Positions 18,365 to 27,514 of a stretch of DNA of 64,000 bases are shown here, one piece after another; the stretch's first letter is position 1; each line of letters starts with the position of its first letter. The stretch lies in contig NZ_JAFIDN010000001.1 of assembly GCF_017921895.1 (NCBI RefSeq), forward strand, positions 62,001 through 126,000. Reading direction: 5' to 3'. The notes beneath the pieces are model-generated. The model searched no databases and was not told the DNA's origin. It saw only the letters and a program-made list of their open reading frames with translations. The translations under genes and the position numbers were made by a program. The stretch is from Natronogracilivirga saccharolytica (lineage in GTDB: Bacteria; Bacteroidota; Rhodothermia; Balneolales; Natronogracilivirgulaceae).

Positions 18365-19489
18365 CTACACCAGCGACCGGCCATAAAGCCTGTAGGTTTT
18401 TTCCCTTTGTGCACCGAGCCGCTCAACCACTCTTAAAATTCCGGTATTGGTTTCAAGGAGCCATCCAACTTCCGATGAATAAAAGCCTCGTTTCATCCCG
18501 TTTACGATGGACTCCCTTGTTAAAAGAGCATCTATCCCGCGACCCTGATATTCCGGCAATACGCCCATCAGGGCTGTTCTGATGGCATTGATTTTTCTTC
18601 TGTGCCACAGCAACTTCAGAAACCCGGTCGGAAACAGCGTGCCGTCCATTTTCCGGAAGACCTGATTGTAATCAGGCAGAGCTATTGAAAACGCAACAGG
18701 ACTCCCGTCGATTTCTGCAACGTGAGCAAAATCCGTATCAATGATCATTTTCATATCTTTTGCAAGATGCACCAGCACGTCTTTACTGATCTCGTAGAAA
18801 CCCCAGTTTTTTGACCATGCTTTGTTAAAAATTTGGTGTATCGTGTCCACTTCCTGGTCAAAATTCTTCAGGTTGACCTTGCGGATGGAAAGCCCCGGTG
18901 TTCTTTTCCTTACAATTTCAACCGCGCGGTCCATCCGCTCATGTGATACGGAGTCCTGTGTAACCTTATATGAAAAAAGGTCCATTTCTTTTGACAAACC
19001 TGCATTTTTTATCAGATGATCATACCAAGGTTTGGAGTGTGGCATCATGATTGCAGGGTATTTATCAAAACCATCGACCTGAATCCCAATTTCATCAAGC
19101 AGACCAGGACTCATAGGTCCCAGAAGCTTAGTACAACCACGTTCACGCAGCCAGTCGCTGACCACCCGAAACAGCAAATCAGCTACAAACTGATTCTGAA
19201 TACATTCAAAAAATCCGAAAAAGCCGGCGCTGTCATTGTTATGGCGATTATATGCATGATTGTGGATCGCGGCTATTCGTCCGGCCGGTATTCCATTATG
19301 ATAGGCCAGGAAAAGAGCAATTTCTGCTTCCTTGTAAAACGGGTTTTTACGCGTGTCTATCAGCTCTTTCTGCTGAATTTTTAACGGGGGAGTCCAGTTG
19401 GGATCATCGGCATAATGACGGTACGGAAATTCAAGAAATTCTTTTTTTTCTGCTTCTGTGGTAACAAATACGACACCCTGCAAATCCAT
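18365..19489 (-). CDS. GNAT-fold acyltransferase, candidate bacterial ceramide synthase
   Basis: 374 aa from the ATG at 19489; a GTG at 19561 would add 24 charged residues and sit 3 bp after the upstream stop. The start (FLEFPYRHYADDPNWTPPL) and centre (GRIAAIHNHAYN.., GFFECI, LLGPMSPGLLDEIGIQVDGFD) match a family of two-lobed GNAT-like proteins often found near serine palmitoyltransferases. The C-terminal lobe has the acyl-CoA-binding region MGVLPEYQGRGIDALL. In Caulobacter a GNAT-like protein has been shown to acylate the sphinganine-type base. Its position directly after the SPT-like gene supports the same role here. Family and position are observed; function is inferred. Confidence 0.65.
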   Translation of the reverse strand: MDLQGVVFVTTEAEKKEFLEFPYRHYADDPNWTPPLKIQQKELIDTRKNPFYKEAEIALFLAYHNGIPAGRIAAIHNHAYNRHNNDSAGFFGFFECIQNQFVADLLFRVVSDWLRERGCTKLLGPMSPGLLDEIGIQVDGFDKYPAIMMPHSKPWYDHLIKNAGLSKEMDLFSYKVTQDSVSHERMDRAVEIVRKRTPGLSIRKVNLKNFDQEVDTIHQIFNKAWSKNWGFYEISKDVLVHLAKDMKMIIDTDFAHVAEIDGSPVAFSIALPDYNQVFRKMDGTLFPTGFLKLLWHRRKINAIRTALMGVLPEYQGRGIDALLTRESIVNGMKRGFYSSEVGWLLETNTGILRVVERLGAQREKTYRLYGRSLV

Positions 19490-19564
19490 TTTTGCAACAG
19501 ACGGCCTGTCACTACCGCTCTCTTCACTTTTTTTTGTATGCTTCTCGCGCACTGGTTCCACTGA

Positions 19565-20806
19565 TCAGACCTCTATAAGAGAATGTCCGTTATGGTCAAT
19601 GATCCCCCTTTTAATGCCTACTTTGCGGAAAGCATCAAGGATATTGTCCAGCTGATCATTGGTGTGCGTGGCCATGTAACTGGTGCGTATGAGCGACTGG
19701 CCTCTTGGAACAGCAGGCGGAACGACAGCATTGGCATAAACCCCCTCGTCAAACAAGTCCCTCCAGAATTCCAGACAGTCCATTAAACCGCCGATAACCA
19801 CGGGAATAATCGGGGATTCACTCGTCCAGATGTTAAAGCCGTGCTCTTTTAAACCGTTTCTCATGTAATTGGAAATTTCTTCAAGCCTTTCAAGACGCCA
19901 GGTCTCTTCCTGAAGTACTTCGAGGGCTTTCAGAACGGTCGCCACATTGGCCGGAGGCATGGAAGCACTGAAAATATGGGCCGGAGAGTGATGGCGGATG
20001 TACTCTATCACGGAACGCTCCCCGACGAGGAATCCACCAAGTGATGCAAATGACTTTGAAAAGGTGCCGCTGATAAGGTCAACATCATCAAGAAGGTCAA
20101 AAGCCGAAGCTGATCCGCGCCCGCCTTCACCGATAACACCGATAGCATGGGCGTCGTCGAGATAAACCCGGGCATTGTGCTCTTTGGCCAGTGCCACAAG
20201 TTCGGGTACTTTAGCAAGTGTGCCGGACATGGAAAACACACCGTCACTCACAATGATTTTCCCGGTCGAAGCATCTTCCCGCTCCATCAGTTTTTTAAGA
20301 TGTGCGATATCGTTGTGATGATAGCGAACGGTCCTGGCATTAGAACTCAGCGTGCCGACAACTATACAGGTATGATTATCCTTGTCAGAAAAAATGATAT
20401 CATTTCTTCCGGCAATGGTTTGGATAGATCCTTCATTGGTCTGATAGCCGGTACTGAAGAGAACGCAGTTCTCCTTGCGCATGAATTTCGCAAGCTTTTC
20501 TTCCAGCTCAAGATGCAGATCAAGAGTTCCGTTCAAGTACCGTGACCCGGTACAGCCGGTTCCGTATTTGCTGATCGCATTTTGAGCAGCTTCCATGAGC
20601 CTGGTGTCATTGGTAAGCCCCAGGTAGTTGTTGGAACCTGCCATAATGACTTCCCTGCCTTCAATAACAACAACATTGCCGTCAGTGTCGGTCAGGGGTT
20701 TGAAATAGGGGTATAATCCTTTCGCCTTAACCTCATCTGCAGCTGTAAACTGATGGGCTTTTGCAAAGATGTCAGCAGAATTAATACTATGATCGGATCG
20801 AGCCAT
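19565..20806 (-). CDS. Serine palmitoyltransferase-like alpha-oxoamine synthase
   Basis: 413 aa PLP enzyme of the AOS family (SPT, KBL, BioF). NYLGLTND, GTGCTGSRYLNGTLDLHLELE, the DDAHAIGVIGEGGRG loop and the PLP-lysine motif GTFSKSFASLGG (Lys251) are present. The GCTGSRYLNGT and KSFASLGGF wording matches bacterial SPT better than BioF or KBL. It would condense serine (or glycine/alanine) with a long-chain acyl-CoA or acyl-ACP to form the 3-keto sphingoid base. No biotin genes are nearby; the neighbours are a GNAT protein, a GT4 and an SDR, as expected for sphingolipids. A KBL function remains possible. Confidence 0.8.
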   Translation of the reverse strand: MARSDHSINSADIFAKAHQFTAADEVKAKGLYPYFKPLTDTDGNVVVIEGREVIMAGSNNYLGLTNDTRLMEAAQNAISKYGTGCTGSRYLNGTLDLHLELEEKLAKFMRKENCVLFSTGYQTNEGSIQTIAGRNDIIFSDKDNHTCIVVGTLSSNARTVRYHHNDIAHLKKLMEREDASTGKIIVSDGVFSMSGTLAKVPELVALAKEHNARVYLDDAHAIGVIGEGGRGSASAFDLLDDVDLISGTFSKSFASLGGFLVGERSVIEYIRHHSPAHIFSASMPPANVATVLKALEVLQEETWRLERLEEISNYMRNGLKEHGFNIWTSESPIIPVVIGGLMDCLEFWRDLFDEGVYANAVVPPAVPRGQSLIRTSYMATHTNDQLDNILDAFRKVGIKRGIIDHNGHSLIEV

Positions 20807-20937
20807 TTATTATGTATGCATTGAGCTATATAAAGCTTTAAAAATAACTAATAATGCGGATAATACGCAATCAATTATCGGCATCGAATCATTCCATTAC
20901 AACTGAACTTATCATTTTTGGGAAAAAATCAAACCCG

Positions 20938-22080
20938 TCAGTTATTTTTTCTTTTCAACACATCACCATAATAGAGGAGCAACTGATCCAGTATCCGGCT
21001 CCAGTCATACAGTTCGGCATGCTGCCGTGAGGCCTCTGCCATTTCTCTGCGCAACGTCTGATTAACACTTATTTCAAGGAGGAATTCTGCAAATCCGCTC
21101 TTGTCATCCGGTTCGGTTCGAAATCCGTTAATATGATTTTTTACAATGGATCTGCTGCCAACAGCTTCTGCAACTACGGCAGGCAAACCGCTGGACATCG
21201 CTTCAAGTGTTACATTTCCAAAGGACTCGGTGTCTGAAGGAAAGAAAAAAATGTCACTGCTTGCATATGCCCTGGCCAGGTCCACACCGCCAAGATATCC
21301 GGTAAATACCGTTCCCGGAACCTTTTGAGCAAACTCATCTCTTGCCGGGCCGTCACCTACGACAAGGGTGCGTATGGATTTATTGCTGTTCATGATTCTG
21401 TTGAAAACGGAAGCAACAACTTCCAGGTTCTTCTCCCATACAAGCCGGGACACAAAAGTGACTACTATGTCATCCTCCTGAAAACCATTTTTCCTTCTCC
21501 ATTCCTCGCTTCTGTTTCGTGGATGAAACAGTGAGGTATCCACTCCCCTGGTCCAGAGCTTCATTTCTGTTCTGACACCAATCCGTTTCAATTCATCAAT
21601 CATGGATTCGGAAGGTGCATACAACTGTTCGCATTTTTCATAGAACCAATGCAGATAAACCCACAGCAACTTCTCCAGAAAACCAAGCCCGTAATACTTC
21701 AGATAGCTTGAAAAATGTGTGTGATACGAGGTCACAACCGGGATATTCTCTTTCATTGCAAACCGAAGTGCATGAAGGCCGAGGATATCGGGTGTTGCAA
21801 TATGAATCAGATCGGGTTTGAAATCCCTGAGTTTTTGGCGCTCGGTTTCCGGGAACCCGAGTGAAATGCGGTAATCAGCTCGTCCTGGTGCGGGAATAGC
21901 GTAAACGGGAACAAAATTGCCAACATGCTCCATAGCGGGAACGGGAGTCCACGGCCCGAACACAAGAACCGGGTATCCCTTGCTCTCAAGGTGACCAACC
22001 AGCCGGTTCAATGTATTTGACACACCGTCTCGAATATGATTATAGTTGCCGGTAAAAATTGCAATTCGAGGCTTTGGCAT
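20938..22080 (-). CDS. GT4-family glycosyltransferase
   Basis: 380 aa, GT-B fold. The N-terminal lobe has ..GVSNTLNRLVGHLESKGYPVLVFGP and YHTHFSSYLKYYG; the C-terminal lobe has VSRLVWEKNLE and the EX7E motif SDTESFGNVTLEA. It resembles SqdX/MgtA-type enzymes that add a sugar to a lipid acceptor. It is the first gene of the minus-strand run leading into the SPT-like gene, 131 bp away, so a ceramide or diacylglycerol acceptor is plausible. Donor and acceptor are unknown. Confidence 0.85.
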   Translation of the reverse strand: MPKPRIAIFTGNYNHIRDGVSNTLNRLVGHLESKGYPVLVFGPWTPVPAMEHVGNFVPVYAIPAPGRADYRISLGFPETERQKLRDFKPDLIHIATPDILGLHALRFAMKENIPVVTSYHTHFSSYLKYYGLGFLEKLLWVYLHWFYEKCEQLYAPSESMIDELKRIGVRTEMKLWTRGVDTSLFHPRNRSEEWRRKNGFQEDDIVVTFVSRLVWEKNLEVVASVFNRIMNSNKSIRTLVVGDGPARDEFAQKVPGTVFTGYLGGVDLARAYASSDIFFFPSDTESFGNVTLEAMSSGLPAVVAEAVGSRSIVKNHINGFRTEPDDKSGFAEFLLEISVNQTLRREMAEASRQHAELYDWSRILDQLLLYYGDVLKRKNN

Positions 22081-22264
22081 TACATTATTTATCTGTGATA
22101 ACAGGATTCCCCGCTTTATTCCCTGTTCGGATCGCGATATATTCCAGCATTGGTTTAGAATTTATTCCGGCAGCAATGACGCTCATTCTCCGGAAACACA
22201 TTATGGTTTTTTTGAAAAACCAGGAGTCAACTTTTAAAAAGTACCGGAAGTATACAAATTTTTC

Positions 22265-23233
22265 ATGAAAGCTTTTGTAACAGGTGGAACCGGATTTATA
22301 GGAAGTCATCTTACAGATCAACTGCTGAAACGTCAAAATGATCAGATTTTCTGTCTCATCCGGGGTGACAGCAAGTGGCTGCATGACAAAGATATAAAAA
22401 TTATTAAGGGCAGTCTTCAGGATCTCCCTGCATTACGGGAGGGGATCGATGGATCTGATGTGGTTTTTCATATTGCCGGTATGGTGAAAGCACCGGACCA
22501 GCGTACATTTGACAAGGCTAATGTAGAGGCTACTGAAAATGTACTGCGTTTGTGTATGAAGTACAAAGTACCGAAACTGGTCGTATTGTCATCTCTTGCT
22601 GCATGCGGACCCAGTTTCAGCCGCCCTCTGACCGAATCGGATCCGCTGATGCCTGTCACCAGATACGGTGAATCTAAAAAACGCATGGAGGAGATGATTC
22701 ATGATACTGCCGATGAAAGTATTTCCGTGTCCATTATCAGACCACCTGCTGTATACGGACCCCGTGAAGATCAGATTTTCAGTGTCTTTCAGATGGCTTC
22801 CTGGAAACTGTTCCCAATCATCGGCAACAAAAACGGGAAAATTTCCCTGATTCACGTGAATGATCTCATTGAAGGCATTTTGCTCGCCGCCCGGAATAAA
22901 ACCCCGGGAGTAAGCACATATTTCATCTCCAGTGAAGAGATCTACACCTGGGATGAAATCCGCAAGGCCACAGAGATTGCTTTTGAGCATAAAATATTCC
23001 CTTTTACAGTTAAGCCACGACTGGTGGAACACATCGGCAGTATAGCTGAAAAGAGTGCATCATTAATCGGGCGTTATCCCGTTATAAATCGTGACAAAGC
23101 AAGGGAATTGGGCATGCAATGGACCTGCTCGGTTGAAAAAGCAAAGTCGGATCTGGACTTCCGTCAAAAAACATCCCTTCAGGAAGGTATTTCAAATACA
23201 ATTCACTGGTATAAAAAACATCACTGGTTATAA
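22265..23233 (+). CDS. NAD(P)-dependent epimerase/dehydratase-like SDR, candidate ceramide reductase
   Basis: 322 aa extended SDR. The Rossmann motif TGGTGFIG occupies residues 6-13, the Ser of the catalytic triad is in VVLSSLAACGP, and the YxxxK motif is YGESK. There is no signal or membrane segment. It is divergent from the glycosyltransferase/SPT/GNAT run across 184 bp. In Caulobacter an SDR of this general type reduces the 3-keto group of the ceramide precursor, so the neighbourhood suggests CerR. A sugar-nucleotide epimerase cannot be excluded. Confidence 0.75.
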   Translation: MKAFVTGGTGFIGSHLTDQLLKRQNDQIFCLIRGDSKWLHDKDIKIIKGSLQDLPALREGIDGSDVVFHIAGMVKAPDQRTFDKANVEATENVLRLCMKYKVPKLVVLSSLAACGPSFSRPLTESDPLMPVTRYGESKKRMEEMIHDTADESISVSIIRPPAVYGPREDQIFSVFQMASWKLFPIIGNKNGKISLIHVNDLIEGILLAARNKTPGVSTYFISSEEIYTWDEIRKATEIAFEHKIFPFTVKPRLVEHIGSIAEKSASLIGRYPVINRDKARELGMQWTCSVEKAKSDLDFRQKTSLQEGISNTIHWYKKHHWL

Positions 23234-23241
23234 AGCTTATC

Positions 23242-24819
23242 ATGAAAACATTACCGGCCAAACCTGTTACACTCTTTTCTTCCCTCCTGGTCTGCCTGCT
23301 TTTAATCATCTCTTCCGGTTTTGACTCTCATGCCAGACCCAATCTTGTCAAAAACATCGAGACGTTAATGGAAATCCCGGGCATTAAAGCCGTAACCAGC
23401 AGCGAAGCCCATCTCTACGTGCTTTCCGAACGGGAAGGACTGGTTGTGTTTCGGGCCAAAGCCGATTCTCTGCAGTGGCTGTATTCTTCATCGGGTCTTT
23501 CCGACCGGGGGGACCGGCTGGTAACCGACATCAGATTCTCCTACCTCTTTGGCAAGGATAATAGACTGACCGTCATCGAACCAACATCCGTACTGGGAGT
23601 CTATTCATCTGCACGACTGGATTTCAACCCTGAAGATGTCTTGAGAATGGAAAACGATCTGTTTATTGCCGGTTGCCCGGATGGTATCTGCAAGCTTTCA
23701 CTCGAATCATCCGAATCGGTCGACAGCGATCCGGAAACTGTTTTCCGCCATGAACATGCCATAAAATCACTGGCGCGGGTGTCCGACCAGCTGTTTGCAC
23801 TTGACAGCCGGAACAAACTCCATGTTTTTGATTATGAAAACGGGGAATTGTCCGGTCATTTCGAACAGGAACTGCCCGGGAATGCCAGCAAGCTTCATAA
23901 TATCGAGCGCAGACTTTACATGTCCACCTCGGGCGGCACGCTTTACCGGGTTCGCACCGACGGCCGGTCTGACGAACTTTTCAGTATCGATGAAGCTGTC
24001 AGCGGCCTCGAGTACTGGAATGATCACTACTTTCTGAGGGGTGAGAGCAACCGATTGTGGATCGCCGGACAGGGTTTGCGTCCGACCCTCTTTCGTGATG
24101 ATCCCGACGCCGGAAATCACATCACAACCCTGAAAGGTCAGATCTGGATCAGTGACTACCGCGAATTCAGCAGATGGGAGGATGCCGGAGAGATCGCAAC
24201 CTTTGAAGATGATACCAGCCGGGCCGCCGGTCAACAGGAAGAGGATGTCGACGAATCTCTGAAAATTACGTCTATCAATGACAAGATCATCCCTTATCCG
24301 CGGCCATTGCTCGTTGCACTTGATACGGAAAGCAAACATTCCGTTGATAACATCCGGTTTCAGCAACGCTCCAACATTGATGGCATACAGATTCAGGGCA
24401 ACAGCCTGTACTGGCAACCTTCATCATCGGATGTCGGTTCGCACCGGATATCAGTCATTGCAAGCACTCCCGACGGGCAGAGCGACAGCACATCTTTTCA
24501 GGTCACCATCAGACCATTCAATAACCCTCCCCGCTTCAGTTCCATCCGGCCGCTGTCCATACCTGTAAATGAGGAGTTTTCCATTTCCATCCAGGCATCT
24601 GATCCAGACGGGACGGATGCTGACCTGATCCGTTATATCGGCGTGGACCTTCCTGACGGAGCAAAGCTTGACGAACGGTCCGGAAAGTTTGAATGGACAC
24701 CATCCCGGCGTCAGACCGGCGAACATTCATTTGAGGTAATTGCCACAGACCAGTATGGAGCCGCTGCCTCTCAGGAAGTTACCATTAATGTAATTGAGCT
24801 TGATCGTGACGAGTCATGA
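23242..24819 (+). CDS. Secreted protein with a propeller-like half and two Ig-like domains, function unknown
   Basis: 525 aa. Signal peptide at residues 1-32. Residues about 40-320 contain repeated short blocks (..LYVLSEREGLVVF.., ..DLFIAGCPDGICKL.., ..QLFALDSRNKLHVFDY.., ..RLYMSTSGGTLYRV..) suggesting a beta-propeller. Residues about 345-430 and 435-520 are two Ig-like/cadherin-like domains of the He_PIG type (LYWQPSSSDVGSHRISVIA and FEWTPSRRQTGEHSFEVIA correspond). There is no T9SS tail and no transmembrane anchor. It lies 8 bp after the SDR and overlaps mutY, so it is probably co-transcribed with both. No specific function is recognised. Confidence 0.8.
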   Translation: MKTLPAKPVTLFSSLLVCLLLIISSGFDSHARPNLVKNIETLMEIPGIKAVTSSEAHLYVLSEREGLVVFRAKADSLQWLYSSSGLSDRGDRLVTDIRFSYLFGKDNRLTVIEPTSVLGVYSSARLDFNPEDVLRMENDLFIAGCPDGICKLSLESSESVDSDPETVFRHEHAIKSLARVSDQLFALDSRNKLHVFDYENGELSGHFEQELPGNASKLHNIERRLYMSTSGGTLYRVRTDGRSDELFSIDEAVSGLEYWNDHYFLRGESNRLWIAGQGLRPTLFRDDPDAGNHITTLKGQIWISDYREFSRWEDAGEIATFEDDTSRAAGQQEEDVDESLKITSINDKIIPYPRPLLVALDTESKHSVDNIRFQQRSNIDGIQIQGNSLYWQPSSSDVGSHRISVIASTPDGQSDSTSFQVTIRPFNNPPRFSSIRPLSIPVNEEFSISIQASDPDGTDADLIRYIGVDLPDGAKLDERSGKFEWTPSRRQTGEHSFEVIATDQYGAAASQEVTINVIELDRDES

Positions 24820-25924
24820 TGACGGTAAAAAACCTTCCGGGACCCCGGAACCCGATATTGCCGGACTTATCAGCTGGTATCACCGGTTCAGGCGTGAGAT
24901 GCCCTGGAGAAACACTTCCGACCCGTACCTGATCTGGATCTCGGAAATCATGCTTCAGCAGACCAGGGTTGACCAGGCGCTTCCCTATTACGAGCGTTTT
25001 ACGAAACGGTATCCGGATGCCGCTTCACTGGCTTCATCCGGTCTGGACGAAGTTCTGCGGCTTTGGGAAGGACTTGGATATTACTCTCGCGCACGAAATA
25101 TGCATAAGGCGGCGAAGCAAATCGTGGATGAGCATGACGGATCTTTTCCCACCGACTACCAGGATGTGATTTCGCTCAGGGGAGTCGGTCCGTACACTGC
25201 CGCTGCGGTCATGAGTATCGCTTTCAATTATCCGGCTCCTGTAGTGGACGGCAATGTCATGCGTGTCATATCCCGTTTGTATCACATTGAGGATGATATC
25301 CGCCTTCAAAGTACCCGGGACCGAATTGAAATCCTGGCTGCAGATCTGCTTGACCGTGCCCGGCCGGGTACATTCAACCAGGCAGTGATGGAGCTCGGGG
25401 CAACCATCTGTACTCCCCGGTCACCCGCATGTCATGATTGTCCGCTTCAAAACAGCTGTCAGGCATACCACCGGAACCGCACAGGAGATATCCCTTACAA
25501 ATCCCCTGCAAAAAAACGTCCTCATCATCATATTGCCGTCGGTGTTATCAGAGATGCGAATAACAGGATGCTTATTTCCCGGCGGCCGGAAAATGCAATG
25601 CTTGGCGGGCTTTGGGAGTTTCCGGGCGGCAAACAGGAACCGGGGGAAAGCCTGCGGGAAACAGTAAAAAGAGAGCTGAACGAAGAACTTGGTGTCCGGG
25701 TCATGGTTGAGAAGAAACCATTCGAGGTCATCAGGCATGCGTATAGTCACTTTACCATCACCTTGCATGCCTTTTTTGCGGAACTTGACGGTCTTTCAGA
25801 GAATCCGGAAGCCAGAAATGGTGAGCCGGTAAAATGGGTGGCCCCCGGGGAGCTTGTTCGTTTCGCATTTCCTAAAGCCAACCGGAAAATCACTGAAAAA
25901 CTGGTTTCATATAGAGCAAAATGA
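24806..25924 (+). CDS. mutY: A/G-specific adenine glycosylase
   Basis: 372 aa from the GTG at 24806. No in-frame ATG exists before the conserved core, so the start is GTG (24806) or TTG (24794/24800), all inside the end of the upstream gene. The HhH-GPD core has MLQQTRVDQALPYYERF, LRGVGPYTAAAVMSIAF and the catalytic Asp in VVDGNVMR. The 4Fe-4S cysteines follow the spacing C-x6-C-x2-C-x5-C (CTPRSPACHDCPLQNSC). The C-terminal domain is the NUDIX-like 8-oxoG reader (LISRRPENAMLGGLWEFPGGK). It removes adenine mispaired with 8-oxoguanine. It overlaps the next gene by 4 bp. Confidence 0.96.
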   Translation: MTSHDDGKKPSGTPEPDIAGLISWYHRFRREMPWRNTSDPYLIWISEIMLQQTRVDQALPYYERFTKRYPDAASLASSGLDEVLRLWEGLGYYSRARNMHKAAKQIVDEHDGSFPTDYQDVISLRGVGPYTAAAVMSIAFNYPAPVVDGNVMRVISRLYHIEDDIRLQSTRDRIEILAADLLDRARPGTFNQAVMELGATICTPRSPACHDCPLQNSCQAYHRNRTGDIPYKSPAKKRPHHHIAVGVIRDANNRMLISRRPENAMLGGLWEFPGGKQEPGESLRETVKRELNEELGVRVMVEKKPFEVIRHAYSHFTITLHAFFAELDGLSENPEARNGEPVKWVAPGELVRFAFPKANRKITEKLVSYRAK

Positions 25925-26820
25925 CCCGGCAGTATAAGCTTTTACAGATTCCGGAGCAGCGGCTTAGCCGCCTGGCAGAGTTTCTGCTACCTGTGGCCCG
26001 ACAGGTAGAGGAACCCGGTTATATCGCTTCTGATCCGGTCGCTTTCATGTACAAGTATGATGAAACGGAGGACCGGAACCTGGCAGGGTTTCTTGCCGCA
26101 CTGATGGCCTGGGGCAGGCGTGATATCGTTATGGCCAAGGTTGACAACCTGATTGACCGGTTTGGAACGCATCCGGCCGACTTCATAGGAAATTTAACTG
26201 CGACGGATGAATCACGCCTGAATGGATTCCGGCATCGCACCTTTACTGCTGATGATATCCGATGGATTCTCAGAGCGCTTTCATCCATCGTGCATGAATA
26301 CGGGACATTCGAGCGGTTCTGGAAGAGCTGTTATGATTTTGCGCAGTCTCAAGTCCTGCCTTATTCTGGATCCGCTTCGGTCAGAAAAGATGACAGCGAT
26401 AAACTTGCCCGTATTTTCCTGTCCGAATTCCATAACCGCTTTTTTACTGCGATCCCCGGATCGCCTGTCCGGGTTCGGAAGCACATCGCCACACCTCAGA
26501 AAAACGGCTCCTGCAAACGGCTCTGGCTTTTTCTGCGCTGGACCATCCGGAAAAACAGCTGTGTTGATCCCGGCACGATGTCTTTTATGCCGGTTTCGGA
26601 ACTGATGATTCCTTTGGATGTGCATGCCGGACGCTTTGGCAGACTGCTCGGCCTTGTGACACGCAGAGCCAATGACTGGAAAGCCGTGCGTGAGCTCACG
26701 GATATGCTCAAGCGGCTGGATCCCCACGACCCTGCCCGGTTTGACTACGCCCTGTTCGGACTTGGAATCCGTGATATCGCAGTACCCGGGGAGTTTATTA
26801 TCAATCCGGGCACGGCATAA
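25921..26820 (+). CDS. TIGR02757 / DUF2400 family protein
   Basis: 299 aa. It has the features of this family, which is found in Bacteroidota and related groups: DPVAFMYKYDETEDRNLAGF near the N-terminus, a central helical part, and the C-terminal ..LMIPLDVHAGRFGRLLGL.. and FDYALFGLGI. The biochemical role is unknown; HhH/glycosylase-like folds have been suggested for it. The start overlaps the mutY stop (ATGA), pointing to translational coupling and perhaps a DNA-repair link. Confidence 0.85.
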   Translation: MTRQYKLLQIPEQRLSRLAEFLLPVARQVEEPGYIASDPVAFMYKYDETEDRNLAGFLAALMAWGRRDIVMAKVDNLIDRFGTHPADFIGNLTATDESRLNGFRHRTFTADDIRWILRALSSIVHEYGTFERFWKSCYDFAQSQVLPYSGSASVRKDDSDKLARIFLSEFHNRFFTAIPGSPVRVRKHIATPQKNGSCKRLWLFLRWTIRKNSCVDPGTMSFMPVSELMIPLDVHAGRFGRLLGLVTRRANDWKAVRELTDMLKRLDPHDPARFDYALFGLGIRDIAVPGEFIINPGTA

Positions 26821-26833
26821 CCGACTGGCAGCA

Positions 26834-27352
26834 TCACTTCTTGTCAAGCAGCATGTCACTGTATGATACCGGTACCAGCTGATCGTCCGAAATGCCAAGT
26901 TTATTCAAATAGTAATCACACTGTTGCCGCAACTTTTCAATACCGATACTCCCGTCCCGGTCGATAGCTTCGATTTCTATAAAAGAACCAAGAGTCTCAA
27001 CACTGTCGATATGAAACTTTACATTATCGATAAAATAGATTTCCCGTTTTTTGTCAACTACAGCCAGAGTGCCAAGGGCATCAGCCAGCAACTGCCCGAG
27101 AGCAGAATCCCCTTCGGCTGGATATAACAGCACCCGGGAATTTTTGGGTCCTGCCGAGTCGGTACGCTTATAATAGATCAGGTTATTCTCGACAGAGCCT
27201 TTGCGAAGTTTCAGGCGCCCCTGCGAAACATGAAAATAGGTATCAATCTGATGATCTGTTCCTTTGTACACAGCTTTGTTCTCCTTCAGGAATTGCCTGA
27301 CGTTGTCCTGCTGCTCACATCTGGCCTTTATTTCAATGTTTTGTATAGCCAT
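26834..27352 (-). CDS. CYTH-domain protein (class IV adenylate cyclase / ThTPase-like)
   Basis: 172 aa from the ATG at 27352. It begins with NIEIKARC, the ExExK-type strand of CYTH phosphohydrolases. YFHVSQGRLKLRKG, the YYKRTD block and a C-terminal SFIEIEAID acidic strand also fit the triphosphate tunnel fold. Members hydrolyse or cyclise triphosphates; the substrate cannot be read here. It converges on the TIGR02757 gene with a 13-bp gap. Confidence 0.85.
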   Translation of the reverse strand: MAIQNIEIKARCEQQDNVRQFLKENKAVYKGTDHQIDTYFHVSQGRLKLRKGSVENNLIYYKRTDSAGPKNSRVLLYPAEGDSALGQLLADALGTLAVVDKKREIYFIDNVKFHIDSVETLGSFIEIEAIDRDGSIGIEKLRQQCDYYLNKLGISDDQLVPVSYSDMLLDKK

Positions 27353-27514
27353 AAGCAATATCAGATAAATGAATCACTGTCAAAATTTCGGGTTGTCGTT
27401 TTTTTTAGAAAACGGATGCGGCTGCAGGGCCCATGATATGCAGTTCCAGAGTAGTTTTTATGTATTTGCAGCATGTTTCTATGCCGCTCCGGACCCGTTT
27501 CTGATGTACAAGGG

